Assembly: GCA_964019415.1 (NCBI GenBank)
Contig: OZ025868.1
Coordinates: 14,332,991 to 14,396,990, forward strand
DNA length: 64,000 nt
Source: Ianthella basta
Lineage: Eukaryota; Porifera; Demospongiae; Verongiida; Ianthellidae
Reading direction: 5' to 3'
Below the pieces are notes generated by a model, which saw nothing but the letters and a program-made list of their open reading frames with translations, was not told where the DNA came from and made no database searches. Below are positions 1-13,070 of this stretch, piece by piece (the stretch's first letter is position 1; every line of letters begins with the position of its first letter). The position numbers and the translations under genes are program-made.

Positions 1-682
1 GTACATCACACTGCCTCCAAAGGCCATTCACTAATGATTGACACTCTATTCAGCAACCTGCAAATTAGTCACTACCGTATACTACTGTTCATGATTCTGA
101 GTATTTGCAACTGACACTGGTATGATGTATTTCTTTGAACACCCTGTGCAATTCTGTAATGCATGAGCAGTGTGTGTCTGTGTGTTTGTGTGTGTGTGTG
201 TAAGTGTGTGTGTGTGCGTGTATGTGTGTGTGTTCATGTGTGTGCATGTGTACTTGTACCAGTGCATAAATTGGTGTTACTTACTAATGTTTAGTATTTA
301 GCTATATAATTTAGTTTGTTTGTTTGTTTGTTCGTTTGTCTGTTCATTCACGATTCAGGCAAAAACTTCTGCACGGGGCGCCACCAAACTCTCAGGGATT
401 ATAAAGTGGGGTTCCACAAGTGTTCTCCATGGGTTAAAATTGACCATCTTGCAGTTCTTGAAGAGCTATCCTTCAATTTCCGGGTTTTTGTTTGCTGCTG
501 ACGGCCACTTTATTAATTACCGCTCCTTAACTTTCAGTTATTGGGCAGTGTGATTCGCTGTCGTCCAACGATCGAATTTAAACTCGGCTGTTGTTATAGC
601 AGCTGCATTCCATTGCTACCAGCTCACATACGTCAAAACTGGCTGGGGCCGACTCGCTGTTGTGCGACTCGCCATAGCAGAA
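1..682. other. Non-coding flank, probably intron of the receptor-like gene ending at 1134
   Basis: I see no supportable exon here. The stretch holds an imperfect TG-rich tract (about 175-250), a short TTTG repeat (about 315-338) and, from about 360, sequence that ends in a Helitron-type terminus at 683-709. The open frames at 316-553 lie inside this repeat-like segment and lack recognisable domains. Confidence 0.4.
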
Positions 683-710
683 GCCCGCCGAATGCGGGCG
701 CCCTGCTAGT
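683..710 (+). mobile_element. Helitron-type 3' terminus
   Basis: A GC-rich hairpin (GCCCGC at 683-688, loop CGAAT, GCGGGC at 694-699) is followed after six bases by CTAG (706-709) and then T. Helitron rolling-circle transposons end in a short hairpin just upstream of CTRR and insert between A and T, which is this arrangement. The element body would lie upstream, perhaps from about 315. I could not fix the 5' end, and no Rep/helicase coding is visible, so it would be a short non-autonomous copy. Confidence 0.5.
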
Positions 711-918
711 TTAGTCATAATTTCAGAGTTGCAACTGAAGGGACTTCACATTGGAGTAGCAGCCACATTCATGGTTCATATTACTTGTTTAGTGATCCTG
801 AATCCTGAAAGTTTTGGCTAGTGAAGCTCAGTGATAGACACTTATGACTTGTACCAAGATATCGCGAGTAATTTCATTATGCATGTCATAATTTCTTTCT
901 GTTACTTTTGTGATGCAG

Positions 919-1134
919 AGTTCAAGTGTAGATAATGTTAATGCTGAAGGACTACCCTCTGATGGCCAGCTGCACCCCTCTGATGATACTTCTGAATCAA
1001 CAACTGATGCACAGAATGAAGAGAATAGTGGGGCCATGACTAACAATGATGTTGTAATGGAAGCCAACCCTGCTTATCAGCTACAGGAGATAGGAACTGC
1101 ATGCACATCTAAAGACAAGAGCAATAGAGTCTGA
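919..1134 (+). CDS. Last exon of a receptor-like membrane protein (cytoplasmic tail)
   Basis: The segment from 919 follows a good 3' splice site (pyrimidine-rich, TGATGCAG) and stays open to a TGA at 1132-1134, about 71 residues. The peptide is acidic and rich in Ser, Asn and Asp and contains NPAY near its end, a motif type common in cytoplasmic tails of receptors. Many sponge FN3/receptor proteins end in such low-complexity tails. The rest of the gene would lie to the left or outside the window. Phase 0 at the acceptor fits the frame. No domain is identified, so the receptor reading is an inference from the tail motif and the nearby FN3-like relic. Confidence 0.45.
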   Translation, partial: SSSVDNVNAEGLPSDGQLHPSDDTSESTTDAQNEENSGAMTNNDVVMEANPAYQLQEIGTACTSKDKSNRV

Positions 1135-1420
1135 GTATTTATAATTAGAGATGTTTTCGTTGACCCTAAGAAAGGATATGATAGGAAAGCTTTATTACTC
1201 TGGGGAAACCTTTAACCATGCAGACTAGTATCCTAGGCACCCAGTACGTATATATACAATACATGCAATACATATACACACATACATGCACAAAATCTTT
1301 AGATCTCAAGATCTGAAGTGAAGGATTGGCATACATTTGGCACCGTTTTCCAGTGTTTGTACATTCATTCTAGACATTTTAGCAGAGCATGATTTTCATG
1401 TAAAATGGCTCCTTCTATAA

Positions 1421-1426
1421 AATAAA
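1421..1426 (+). promoter_or_regulatory. Possible polyadenylation signal AATAAA
   Basis: A canonical AATAAA lies about 290 bp after the stop codon of the tail exon at 919-1134. It is the first one downstream in the sense direction, so it could end that transcript. No other support. Confidence 0.35.
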
Positions 1427-1715
1427 TACCTATTATAATAAATTGGCAGAATAGAGGAGAGGTTGTGGTCCGGGTTGCATGTGAGACCACCAGATTGTGT
1501 ATAATTATGGCTAGATATATATACAGCATCAATTTATACTATGAAAGGCTATTTTTTGTATTTAATTTGCTATAGAGAACATTCATTAGTTGTTTCAGTA
1601 CAGCAATCACACAAGACATGGCTAACTGTGTATTATCATGTTGAAGTTACTTTCTACAATAGCTTGATTCTTCTCTGGACAATCGAGCACACCATGAACA
1701 CTTGTCAATTCAATG

Positions 1716-1746
1716 CAACGTTTCGCCCATCACGGGCTTCGTCAGG
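1716..1746 (-). ncRNA. Hammerhead-ribozyme-like motif
   Basis: On the minus strand the order CTGACGA, a 4-bp stem (GCCC/GGGC) with a five-base loop, then GAAAC followed by GTT reproduces the conserved core of the minimal type I hammerhead ribozyme. Such motifs are known in Penelope-like retroelements and related retrozymes. The flanking stem I and any parent element are not recognisable, so it is probably a relic. Activity is not implied. Confidence 0.45.
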
Positions 1747-1918
1747 CATACAAAACTGAGAATAAAGAAAAGGTGACAACTTTTATACATGCACAATGAG
1801 CAATGATTGGTCAGTTTTTGTTTACTGTATTCTGACCAATCAGATGGACAAAAATGTTTAATCCTCTATAGGCCTAATTAGGGAGTTCCACACTGGACTC
1901 AGGGGGAACCCCAAGTCC

Positions 1919-2421
1919 ATGTTACAGGTCTTTTTCTTCCTGATATGCACACTCTCCTTGATCCTTCTCTCTCTCCATCTACTGGCTCTGTCCACCACTG
2001 TATCATCAAGCTATTACCTACCCAGCATGCCTAATAACTTCCACGAAATTACTTTCTACAACATGTCAGTAATCACTGTACACAATTCAACTATAACTAG
2101 CTATGAGTCAGTTAATGTGACCCCAATTCAGTCCGGTACAGTCTACATTATCTCAGTCACTCCATGTAACATGGCCGGATGCAATGAGTCATGTGACATC
2201 CGATCAGTGCAAACGTTTACAGTACCTACACGAGGTGGCGAGTATTTCTCGTACTCTGAATAAGGCAGAATATGCTGAAATTGTTCCTAGCACAAGTACA
2301 AGATGTACAGGATATTATAGCTACAAATGACCCAACCATTGGACAGCTGCTAAATACAACTTTAATAGTTACAGATACAAGCACCTCCTCACAACAGCTA
2401 GGAAGCCTGAACTGTGACTGA
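1919..2421 (+). pseudogene. FN3-like receptor gene relic
   Basis: The frame 1919-2263 begins with a very hydrophobic stretch of about 25 residues and ends in a peptide with the spacing of a fibronectin type III C-terminal half: a Tyr in a strand reading YIISVTPCN, followed by AGCNESC and VQTFTVP. This cysteine-rich FN3 variant is common in sponge receptor families. A second open stretch (about 2270-2421) follows in another frame. I cannot join the two with a credible intron, so I treat the locus as a fragment or decayed copy related to the receptor exon at 919-1134. Confidence 0.35.
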
Positions 2422-2660
2422 AGTATTCATGTGTATTTGTGTGTACACTCCACCTATTCAATGCATGGTTTACATCCCAATCCATAATATTATGCATGTT
2501 TGTCAAAAGATATTTATGTACAGCTTTGTAAAAATTTGATCCACAGTGTTCTGCAATTCTACCATCTTAGCTATCTGTCAATGTGGTGTTCTTCTGTCAT
2601 AGTGTTACAACATGCACAGGTGTGAGTAGTAAAATTTACTGTTACATTTGTAATACTGCA

Positions 2661-2787
<127 letters not shown>

Positions 2788-3249
2788 TTGTGTACATTTG
2801 TAATATTGTCACTGTATGTATATAACATAGAGGGACTGGTAAAGGTTGTGTAAACAGTTTTCCTTACTTGACATTTGGAGTATGACAGCACACAGATCAG
2901 GATACACTCTAGCCCTTTGGATAGATTTGGTGACAGACAGGTTAAGTCACGTAGTGTAAACATGTACAGTCATGCCCAGACTCTTTTGGACTGAGCCGGT
3001 AATGTCTGGTATGTGAGTTAACACAGTCAAAATTGTGAGTGCTGGATTGAATTACCGTAACTGACAGGTGCAATGGATCAAAGCCTTGGGAAGTCTACAG
3101 CCTTTCTCTGATGTGAGTGACAAAGTTGATCAATATGATGAAATTTCATATCTGAATGGGTATTCCATTCTGAATACCCATTCATCTATACAAGTGGATT
3201 GCTGAATACACTTTCCTGTTTTGAACAAACTAAGGCACATGTATTTGAC

Positions 3250-3625
3250 TAGCCATGTAGCACACTCTTAGTGTGCAATGCTGTGAATGGGAGTTATGAG
3301 CAGGTATAGAACACGTGCATGTACATTCATGCGTGTCAAAGTGAAACTTTCAATATTCCATTGCACCCTGCTCCACTACGTTACACATTGTATGAAATAA
3401 CAATACCTGTGTACGCAAGTGTCCATTTTTGATATAATATTAGTATAGCTATTGATATAATTTATGCAATATTCAGTTTCAAACCACATTCACTTTCAAC
3501 CAACAATGTTGATGCACCTACAGATACGTACGTGTGCTCAAAGTCCCTACTCATGAGCATAACCAGTGCATGACCAGTGCATGACCAGTGCATGACCAGT
3601 GCACTGTATTACATTCATATGTAGT
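3250..3625. repeat. Local repeat R1, copy 1
   Basis: This block recurs at about 5170-5530 and 6760-7063 with high similarity. Landmarks are GAATGGGAGTTA, CACGTGCA, GAAACTTTCAAT, a conserved TTACACATTGTATGAAGTAAC-like stretch and a run of 11-bp GACCAGTGCAT repeats at its right end. No coding potential is seen. It could be an old non-autonomous element or a segmental duplicate. Confidence 0.7.
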
Positions 3626-3717
3626 ACAGTGCATATAGGCAATGAAGTATTGTTGTGTAAGTCATAGAGTAGAAATATATATAATTTATACAGTGCAGTA
3701 ATTGTCTACAGTACATA

Positions 3718-3815
3718 CAGGACACCTGTCTAAGACAGCCACCTGTGGGCTAGTTCTAACTGGCCTTTATGGAGAGGTGGCTGCATTACAGAGATAGGCT
3801 GCAATGGCCCCACTA
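3718..3815. mobile_element. Mariner-type MITE, left half
   Basis: It carries CCTGTCTAAGACAGCCACCTG, followed by the internal motif GAGAGGTGGCTGC, matching the left half of the more complete copy at 20732-20906. The outer few bases of the terminal repeat are altered. Confidence 0.55.
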
Positions 3816-4428
3816 CATTACACATTGTATGAAGTAACAAGCATCCAACGCTATATACGAATCGTATATCAACTTGAAGGTCGAGTAGAGTAGCATCTGA
3901 ATGAGTATATTTTCACAGTGCAGCAGATTGTGGTTGGTCTATGTAAACTCCAAGTGTTGTACTGCAGGTTGGTGCATAGTTATAATGGTAGTTTACATCA
4001 ATCGTTCACTTTCAGGAGAAGATCGAGAGGCAAACAGAAGAAGGTGAGTATATTGGGTAAAGCAAATTGGGGGCAAATGGAACATACCTATTTCGTTATT
4101 GGCATTCTAGCGCAGCATCATATACAAGCTAAAGAATCCAGAGATATAAGATTCTGTACAATGCTAGAGGTATAGTATTACTCTATCGACCTACAGGAAA
4201 GTCAGACTTGTTCGTTCGCTGCCACGAGCAACATGTAAGCTGCAGATGGTCTATATCAATTCAATTCAATTCATTATTAGAGTGCACCCCATGCCAATAG
4301 GCACTAGGACACATCATGGTCCAATGTAGCACTGCACACATGCACCATGAGAGATGCAAAGATGAGTCTGATATAAAGAAAACCTGGTCATGACAATGTC
4401 AATAAAGAGTGTGGCAGATTGTTTGATA

Positions 4429-4800
4429 TCATGTATAATATAGGCATTCATTAATAGAATCTAGCTGACCACATAGAGCTAATAATTGACAATATACGAT
4501 AGTTCTTACAAGCCAATGACAATACAAGGGCTGCTCTCTCTCTAACGCTTTTAGCTGTAAAGTCCTCCCTTGATCCCTCCATGGCTTCCAGAAGAGGTCG
4601 CCTGAGATGGTCCCATGCAGAGCACTGTAAAAGCCAATGGCATACATCCTCCACCTCTCCACTGTCACATTCCTTGCATACCCTCTCCTCTCTCTTCATC
4701 CCATGCCACCTTCCCATTTCAATCTGGAAAGCGGCTGTTCCACCCCTCAACTTTAACATCATCCTCCTTTCAGCCTTTGACTTCAACAATGCACATGCTG
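4429..4800 (-). mobile_element. LINE (non-LTR retrotransposon) C-terminal fragment
   Basis: The minus-strand reading frame 4451-4789 encodes about 112 residues with the zinc-knuckle typical of the C-terminus of LINE reverse-transcriptase proteins: RVCKEC, DSGEVEDVCHWLLQC, then WDHLRRPLL. The motif order C-x2-C, then H-x4-C is the CCHC seen after the RT domain. No RT core is present, so only the 3' end was inserted or retained. Confidence 0.75.
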
Positions 4801-4989
4801 AATCTGCATGACCTATAAATATGAAGTAGTGTTCCCACTGCGTGCAAGGGCTTTGTGTATCTGCGAATTGGTGTGTAACACTTCATTAGTGCCTCGTGAA
4901 GATGTACTGAAACGCTGTGGAGTTGTTGCAGTGAAATTTTAGCACGCGTTACAAGTTACTCTGTAATGATTAGATATTGCGCTTTATTT

Positions 4990-5170
4990 CTGCACTGTAA
5001 AAGCCAATGGCATACATCCTCCACCTCTCCACTGTCACATTCCTTGCATACCCTCTCCTTATTCTTCATCTCATGCCACCTTCCCATTTCAATCTTGAAA
5101 GCGGCTGTTCCATCCCTCAACTTTAACATCATCCTCCTTTCAGCCTTTGACTTCAACAATGCACAACTCG
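4990..5170 (-). mobile_element. Second copy of the LINE C-terminal fragment
   Basis: Bases about 4993-5165 repeat 4623-4796 almost exactly and again encode the RVCKEC...CHWLLQC zinc knuckle. The copy is truncated at both ends and lies directly before R1 copy 2, so a local tandem duplication fits better than a second insertion. Confidence 0.7.
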
Positions 5171-5530
5171 ACTTAGAGTGCACTGCTGTGAATGGGAGTT
5201 ACGAGCCGGTATAAGAACACGTGCACGTACATTCATGCATGTCAATGTGAAACTTTCAATTTTCAATTGCACAGTGCTCCACTACATTACACATTGTATG
5301 AAGTAACAATAACTGTGTATGCAACTGTCCATTTTGATATAATTATAGCTATTGACGAAAATGTATGCAATATTCAGTTTCAAACCACATTCACTTTCAA
5401 CCAACAATGTTGATGCACCTATGTACACATACGTGTGCTCAAAGTCCCAACTCATGAGCCATGACCAGTGCACTGTTCTACATTTATATAGTAACACACT
5501 GCATGTTATATATACTTTATGTACAGCAAC
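5170..5530. repeat. Local repeat R1, copy 2
   Basis: Same block as at 3250-3625 and in the same orientation. It follows the duplicated LINE fragment without a gap. No gene seen. Confidence 0.7.
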
Positions 5531-5820
5531 CCCCACATAATTCAATCCATTAGGGTTGATCATGCATGCATGAGTTCATGATTAAATTAGGTATACCTGT
5601 ATGTAGTGTCTACTAATGTAGTGTCTAATTGGGGTGAGATCAGGTGTGCTGGCCCCAATTACGCCTATTAGAGAGTAGGGTGATAGGTGTTGGGCATTGC
5701 CCTTGTATGGTACAAGTGACATTATTATACCATATGTCCCTAATTGAACAAATGGTGCAGTGTTCTAATACAACAACATAATTATAGCATACATACATTT
5801 TACACACACACACACATACA

Positions 5821-5863
<43 letters not shown>

Positions 5864-6310
5864 ACACACACACACACAGTATAGTCAATGTTGGTTATGT
5901 CAGTACAGGGCATGGTTTACTTTGTTGTGTGCCACTTTAGACACATCCTTTCATCTACAAGTGCATGACCGATTCATTATAAGATGCAGGAAGAAGAGCT
6001 ATTTGACCAGAGGATTCACTGAGAGTGTAATAAACGAACTGATGTATAAACTTGACTTGTGCAGTATATATGGTAAAATATATATGGAAAGACAATAGCA
6101 ATAGTCATAGACAGATGGAGCTGCAGCCCTATATAGTGTCCAAAACAGTTAATCCTCTGTAAAGAACTTACTTTGTTGTGTGCTAATGTGTAAGTGTAAT
6201 AATGTCTAATTATTGCTCTCATTATTGATCATAGCGTGCCATACACATCACACACCGATGGCCTTCATTCCTCTGTGCACAAGTTGTTGTTCAGTCGATA
6301 CCACTGGAAG
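5526..6310. repeat. Local repeat R2, copy A (with CA tract)
   Basis: A composite non-coding block: a GGGGTGAGA segment, a CA tract (about 5801-5878), GTCAATGTTGGTTATGTCAG, a CTTTAGACACATCCTTTCATC segment, then GAAGAAGAGCTATTTGACC. The same order recurs at about 7318-9095. No convincing exon is present. Confidence 0.7.
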
Positions 6311-6759
6311 ACATGCCTCTATATGTCCAGGGCATTTCCTTGCATGCTGATTGGCTTTCCTATCTATGAGAGCTTAATTGACACGACATGTCTACCATTT
6401 TGGCTATGGCATTACACACAGTACTAGTATGTAATACCCAAACACCCATGTGAAATGCCAATAGCTGCAGGTTACATCATAACTATCTTCGTTCAATGTC
6501 TTGAGCAAATTGAGACCATGCATTTAATTGACTTGCTTTTAATCTGTCACTAATTAGTGTGGGTATTTGGATATACAATGACATAGACAAATGGTGACCA
6601 TGCAGTGACATTTAAGCACTCATAGATAGGAAAATTCAGCATGTATAAGGAAACACCCTGCACACACAGAGGCATGTGCACAGCAGAGCATGACAAAGGT
6701 GGCTGTGTGCACTTTCCTGTTTTGAATTAGCTAAGACACATGTATTTGACTAGCCATGT

Positions 6760-7063
6760 AGCATACTCTTAGAGTGCAATGCTGTGAATGGGAGTTACGT
6801 GCAGGTATAGAGCACGTGCACGTACATTCATGTGTGTCAATGTGAAACTTTCAATTTTCAATTGCACCGTGCTCCACTACGTTACACATTGTATGAAGTA
6901 ACAATACCTGTGTACACAACTGTCCATTTTTGATATAATTTAATCATAGCTATTGATGAATGCAATATTCAGTTTCAAACCACATTCACTTTCAACCCAC
7001 AATGTTGAGCATAACCAGTGCTTGACCAGTGCATGACCAGTGCATGACCAGTGCATGACCTGT
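6760..7063. repeat. Local repeat R1, copy 3
   Basis: Third copy of the 3250-3625 block, again ending in GACCAGTGCAT repeats. Confidence 0.7.
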
Positions 7064-7142
7064 GCTATTTGGGGCCAGGGAGGCTAGCTGTTTTAGAGAG
7101 GTGGCTGCCTAACACAGCGATCTTTTTAGACAGATTCCACTG
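7064..7142. mobile_element. Mariner-type MITE, right half
   Basis: It ends TTAGACAGATTCCACTG followed by TA. This preserves the right terminal repeat and the TA target that the better-kept copy at 20732 has lost at its right end. The internal GAGAGGTGGCTGCCTAA motif is shared. Confidence 0.65.
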
Positions 7143-7317
7143 TATACTATTACACCAGTACTATTGATAATGCCATCTACATTCAACAACTGTGATTCCT
7201 CAATTGGAGTTGCTTGTAAAACATAGTCAGGTACATAACATGTACCAGATAGGAGTAGTACGCACATCTATACAGTGCAATGGATATTAAAAATATTAAA
7301 GTAATAATACAGCTAGA

Positions 7318-9095
<1,778 letters not shown>

Positions 9096-9958
9096 TTTCT
9101 CCATGGCAAGACCTTTGCATGTGCTTGAGTGATTCAGCAGCATGCATCATTGCATTTGTACACCAACACATTGATCCCAATGGGCTTCCATAAAATAGGG
9201 ATATGCCCTCAGCCTTGAGCTCCTGTAACACCACTGGTGTAGAAGGCTGCATGCATGGTCAGTGTGATATCCAGTGATTCGCCCAACTTCAACATTAATC
9301 CCATCCCGATTAATTTGTCTCTATTGCTAGCATCTCATATCTACGTATATATAGCATAATACCAAGCAATCCACTGTGCAATTATGCAGCTCACAGAGAA
9401 TGCATGAGACATGTTAGTATGGGAGTCCAATCAAAACATGAACACACAGTGGTTGCTTACTGCAACAGTGTAAGTTAAAATTAGTGTAGACTCATCCTGC
9501 TGTTGTTTGAAGGGAAGGGACTGAGACTAACAACAACAAGCAGGCAAACAATGCTCTTTGATTGGTGATGCACAATGTAGCAAGCTATAGCTAGCTAACT
9601 GATCATGACGCAATGCCACCTTGTTTTGACAAATCCATGAAGAGAAAGTAAAAGCCTGTATCTTGCAAGCACTATAGACATTACTAATATAAGCCGGATT
9701 GTAAACCATACAATGGAAACACACTGGTCAAAGGAGTCAAAATATACAAACATCATAATAAACAAATAACCGTCTTGGAAGAAAGGTGCTTGTATAGTAC
9801 AATAGGGATGGATTTGGACATGGACAGCTCAGTCATTAGCAATTGGTGTTTGCAGATTCAAACAATTAAACGAACCCAGAATATAATTGGCAGAACATTC
9901 TAACTACAACCAAACATCGTCATGATCAGTACTCCCAAGGGGTTGGTACTTACATGAG
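9096..9958. other. Intergenic, no gene recognised
   Basis: A minus-strand frame of 74 codons (9028-9252) overlaps the end of the R2 duplication, so it is not independent evidence for a gene. Nothing else supportable was seen. Confidence 0.4.
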
Positions 9959-10294
9959 CTTCCTAGGAACAGCATATTCTACCACCCAGAGCATATCACT
10001 CTCAAGGTGTCAATGCAACCACAGTGACAAGGAAACTGGAACTGGTAACCACTGGGACACTATATATATAGTTCTTAGGAACAGCATATTCTACCACCCA
10101 GAGCATATCACTCTCAAGGTGTCAATGCAACCACAGTGACAAGGAAACTGGAACTGGTAACCACTGGGACACTATATATATAGTTCTTAGGAACAGCATA
10201 TTCTACCACCCAGAGCATATCACTCTCAAGGTGTCAATGCAACCACAGTGACAAGGAAACTGGAACTGGTAACTGCTGGGACACTATAAGGAAA
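9959..10294 (+). repeat. 112-bp tandem repeat, three copies
   Basis: The motif AGGAACAGCATATTCTACC starts at 9965, 10077 and 10189, giving an exact 112-bp period. The copies are almost identical. Each contains TCTCAAGGTGTCAATG and GGAAACTGGAACTGG, which recur singly at 12.2, 13.6, 14.8, 16.8 and 17.3 kb. Confidence 0.9.
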
Positions 10295-12600
10295 TTGGCT
10301 TAAAGTGATAATATGTGACCATCCATGGGAAACGGGGGGGGGGGGGGGGCTTTTGGCAAGTTTTAACAATAATGAGATTATTGTTCCTGTGCACTCATCA
10401 GACCTTCTTGCTTCAATTTATGTGCATTTCTGTTGGCATAGCAATGTCACTAATCAAATATACATCATTTAAATGACTTCCTGTAAGCTGTCAAAAAACG
10501 GAAGTAGCATAGTTTTAGTAGTAATGCACATTATATATGCTCAGAAACCTTGAAAATGTGTGAACAAGTTTAAAAGAACATCTAGACCGTCCACTGGCAA
10601 TACACTTTGGAGCTTCCATGCAACTTTACAGCTTTGAGCACATCTTCATTCGTAAGAAGAGATTTGGGTAGTGAAATCATAATTATGCAAGAAAAAGGCT
10701 TCAGGGAGTCACAAAGCAAGACGCTTACAGCTACTGTGCCCAATTAAACTGCTGCTCAGTCCACTACTGATACGAATTGAAGGCGAATCTTCGATTAAAC
10801 TTCTATTGCGTTCGTAAATAGTCCCGCTTGGTATCCATTTAAAGTGCACTGAATGGGCTATCTAATGGCGTTTATCTCACGTTTCTATGACAATTAATGA
10901 CGACGTACGAGTGTTGAAATCGCGCGAGATTCAAATGCCATTTTCTCAACGTGGAATGTTACGCAATAACCCCCCTTTTCCCGTGGATTGTCACATTATT
11001 ATTAACAAGAGTTCAAACTATACAATTATAGCAGTGTGGAAACAATATGTGCTGCGCATGAATGATGTGTAGAATATGCATGTGAATGTATAATAATGAC
11101 TGCACACATGATTCTTGACTTCACTCTACTGTGCTTCAGTGCTTCTAATATATATATATACAGAAAAGTGATCATCTCCAGGTTGGTTCCCATTACACTT
11201 TGCTCTTCAGCACTCAGTTGCAGACATTTGCTCAATTGAACTCACACAGACTTATGCTTCACACAAGTCATGCAAAATTTTAATCTGTACAGAAGCTAGG
11301 TCATAGCTACTTGCATAAATTTATTTAACATTATACGGTAGATTAATGTACTCCCTCCCTATATACCAAACTTTTCCACCTGGCTTGATGGAGCTGAAGT
11401 AGCAAAATGGAGACCGAGAAAGGCTACACTTTAGACACAACATATATCACAGCTAAGATATAATTCTACTGATTACCAGTCTATTTCATTAATATTGTAG
11501 GCAACATAATATTACATCTTTTTCTGGTAATGTGAAAGCCAAAATAGCTATGGTCTCTGATAATTATGGTCGAGGAGTATACAAGTTACAAAAGTGTAAA
11601 GTCCTAAACCAGCTAAGAAAAGTAATAATGATGCATTGTTACAAAGACTGCCGCATCTTAATAGTAATAATTTTAGGTAGCCAGCTTAGGCTGTCTGTAA
11701 ATGACAGACTTTGTGTATTTCATTTGAATTTCATTTCTCCAACCGTAAAAGAATTTAGATTTTTGATATTATTATAGTAAAGGATGTAATGTAGGAGAAT
11801 AAAGTGACTTTTAGAATTGCAGTAAAATTACAATTTTCATCTCCTTTTTCCCGCAAAGTTCCCTAGGGACTACACAGAGTCATACATTATTGTTTCCATA
11901 TTATTAGTATTCAATCCTTTCTTACATACACCTTGGCCAGATTGAGTCAGTGTTTGGCACAATTTTGTACACATAATTTACAGTAGATGAGCTGACCCAG
12001 CAAGAGCAATAAGTAACACTTTCAGGCTAGCAGCCATGCTTTACCTGTCGATATGTTACTGACATACAGGTAGTTAACACCATGTTGTGTGTCCTACATA
12101 CGCAATAGGCCACTACACACAGTCATACATTATTGTTTCCATGGCTGCCTCACAAGGGATAGCTATGTACTTACTGATGAATTCAGTTAGCAAGCATATC
12201 ATTGTGCGTACCTCCAAGAGCATTTCACTCTCAAGGTGTCAATGTGACCACACTGACGAGCAAGAAGAATGGAACTAGCAACAGTGGGCAATCAATATAA
12301 TAGGGAAATGGCAAACTAGGATGAACTGAATGAGTCCAAAGTACAACAGTATGAATATCCAAAGTATAATATAAAATGTATCATACTGGTGCAGAACTGA
12401 AACAATATATTATATATTATTGATATGATTGATATATATTATATTGCATTAATAAGAGCCATGCACGCAAAACGCACTCACATTAACAAGTAAATTGAAT
12501 GCAAATCACAGCCAATATACTATACACCAATGAATTTAGTTGTGCAACTAACCATGCATGCATGCTGCTGTAAAACTTTGCTGTGGCTCAATGCGTACGT
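10295..12600. other. Intergenic region with relic of the secreted-gene 5' region
   Basis: It contains a poly-G run of about 19 (10329-10350). Near 11190-11260 is a stretch resembling the 5' leader of the small secreted genes at 12.6 and 15.1 kb (TCAGTTGCAGA..TTTGCTGAACTGAACTC type), without the signal-peptide exon. No intact gene seen. Confidence 0.4.
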
Positions 12601-12607
12601 GTGTGCC

Positions 12608-12615
12608 TATAAAAG
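12608..12615 (+). promoter_or_regulatory. TATA box (TATAAAAG)
   Basis: TATAAAAG lies 123 bp before the ATG at 12738. The paralogue at 15215 has the same octamer 138 bp before its ATG, so the element is conserved between the copies. Confidence 0.6.
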
Positions 12616-12737
12616 CAATGCAGCTTGGCCAGTGTTACACTTTTGCCTCAATCAGTTGCAGATCGATATTTGCTGAACTGAACTCCCACGTAGCTGTGTT
12701 ATCACTAATTTGTCCTGAATTGTGAGAGAAACTCAGA

Positions 12738-13070
12738 ATGTTTGGAAAAGGATTCCTTTTCATGGTCTTGCTCCTTGGAACTGTTTACCTGCAGACTCAG
12801 GCTCTAGACCTTGGTGAGAATAATTGGGTGTGCTAACTAGGAAAATGCAAGTATATATATAGCAGGTTTTATCATTTATGGATCTTGAATTGGCTTGGAA
12901 ATATAGTAACAATTCCATCCTTTCCCTTTTACATAGTTCGCTGCTTTTTTGAGTCAAACCAATGTCAGGGAGCAGCTTTTCTTGCATACACAGCAGAGGA
13001 TTGTTGCTACAGTCACCAGGACTGGTCCTTTATCCGCTTGACTGACCCTGGACGCTGCTTACCATGGTAA
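12738..13070 (+). CDS. Small secreted cysteine-rich protein, properdin TB-domain-like
   Basis: Exon 1 (12738-12813) encodes a signal peptide (GFLFMVLLLGTVYLQTQA) and ends in phase 1 at GTGAGA. Exon 2 (from 12937, after ACATAG) continues VRCFF..CQG..EDCC..SFIRL..GRCLPW and reaches TAA at 13068-13070, giving 69 residues. The order CF, CxG, EDCC, aromatic, CxP matches the N-terminal TB-like domain (TSR0) of complement properdin, which precedes its TSP1 repeats; this is inference from residue spacing. CCATGGTAAAG at the end could also be a donor (phase 2), leading to more exons. A TSP1-like peptide (PCSLPHCTSTACGDGSEVK) is readable near 13178-13234, but its phase does not fit. The protein is probably extracellular. 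Confidence 0.55.

Noticed and set aside
3153-3184. Hairpin TGAATGGGTATTC / GAATACCCATTCA as an RNA gene
   Set aside because: A single perfect 13-bp inverted repeat with a 6-base loop and no promoter; its resemblance to the 5S box C (ATGGGT, AATACCC) is superficial.
4860-4940. Fourth hammerhead-like motif (CTCGTGAAG..TGAAACG)
   Set aside because: The core is too degraded: no CTGA and no pairing stem between the boxes.
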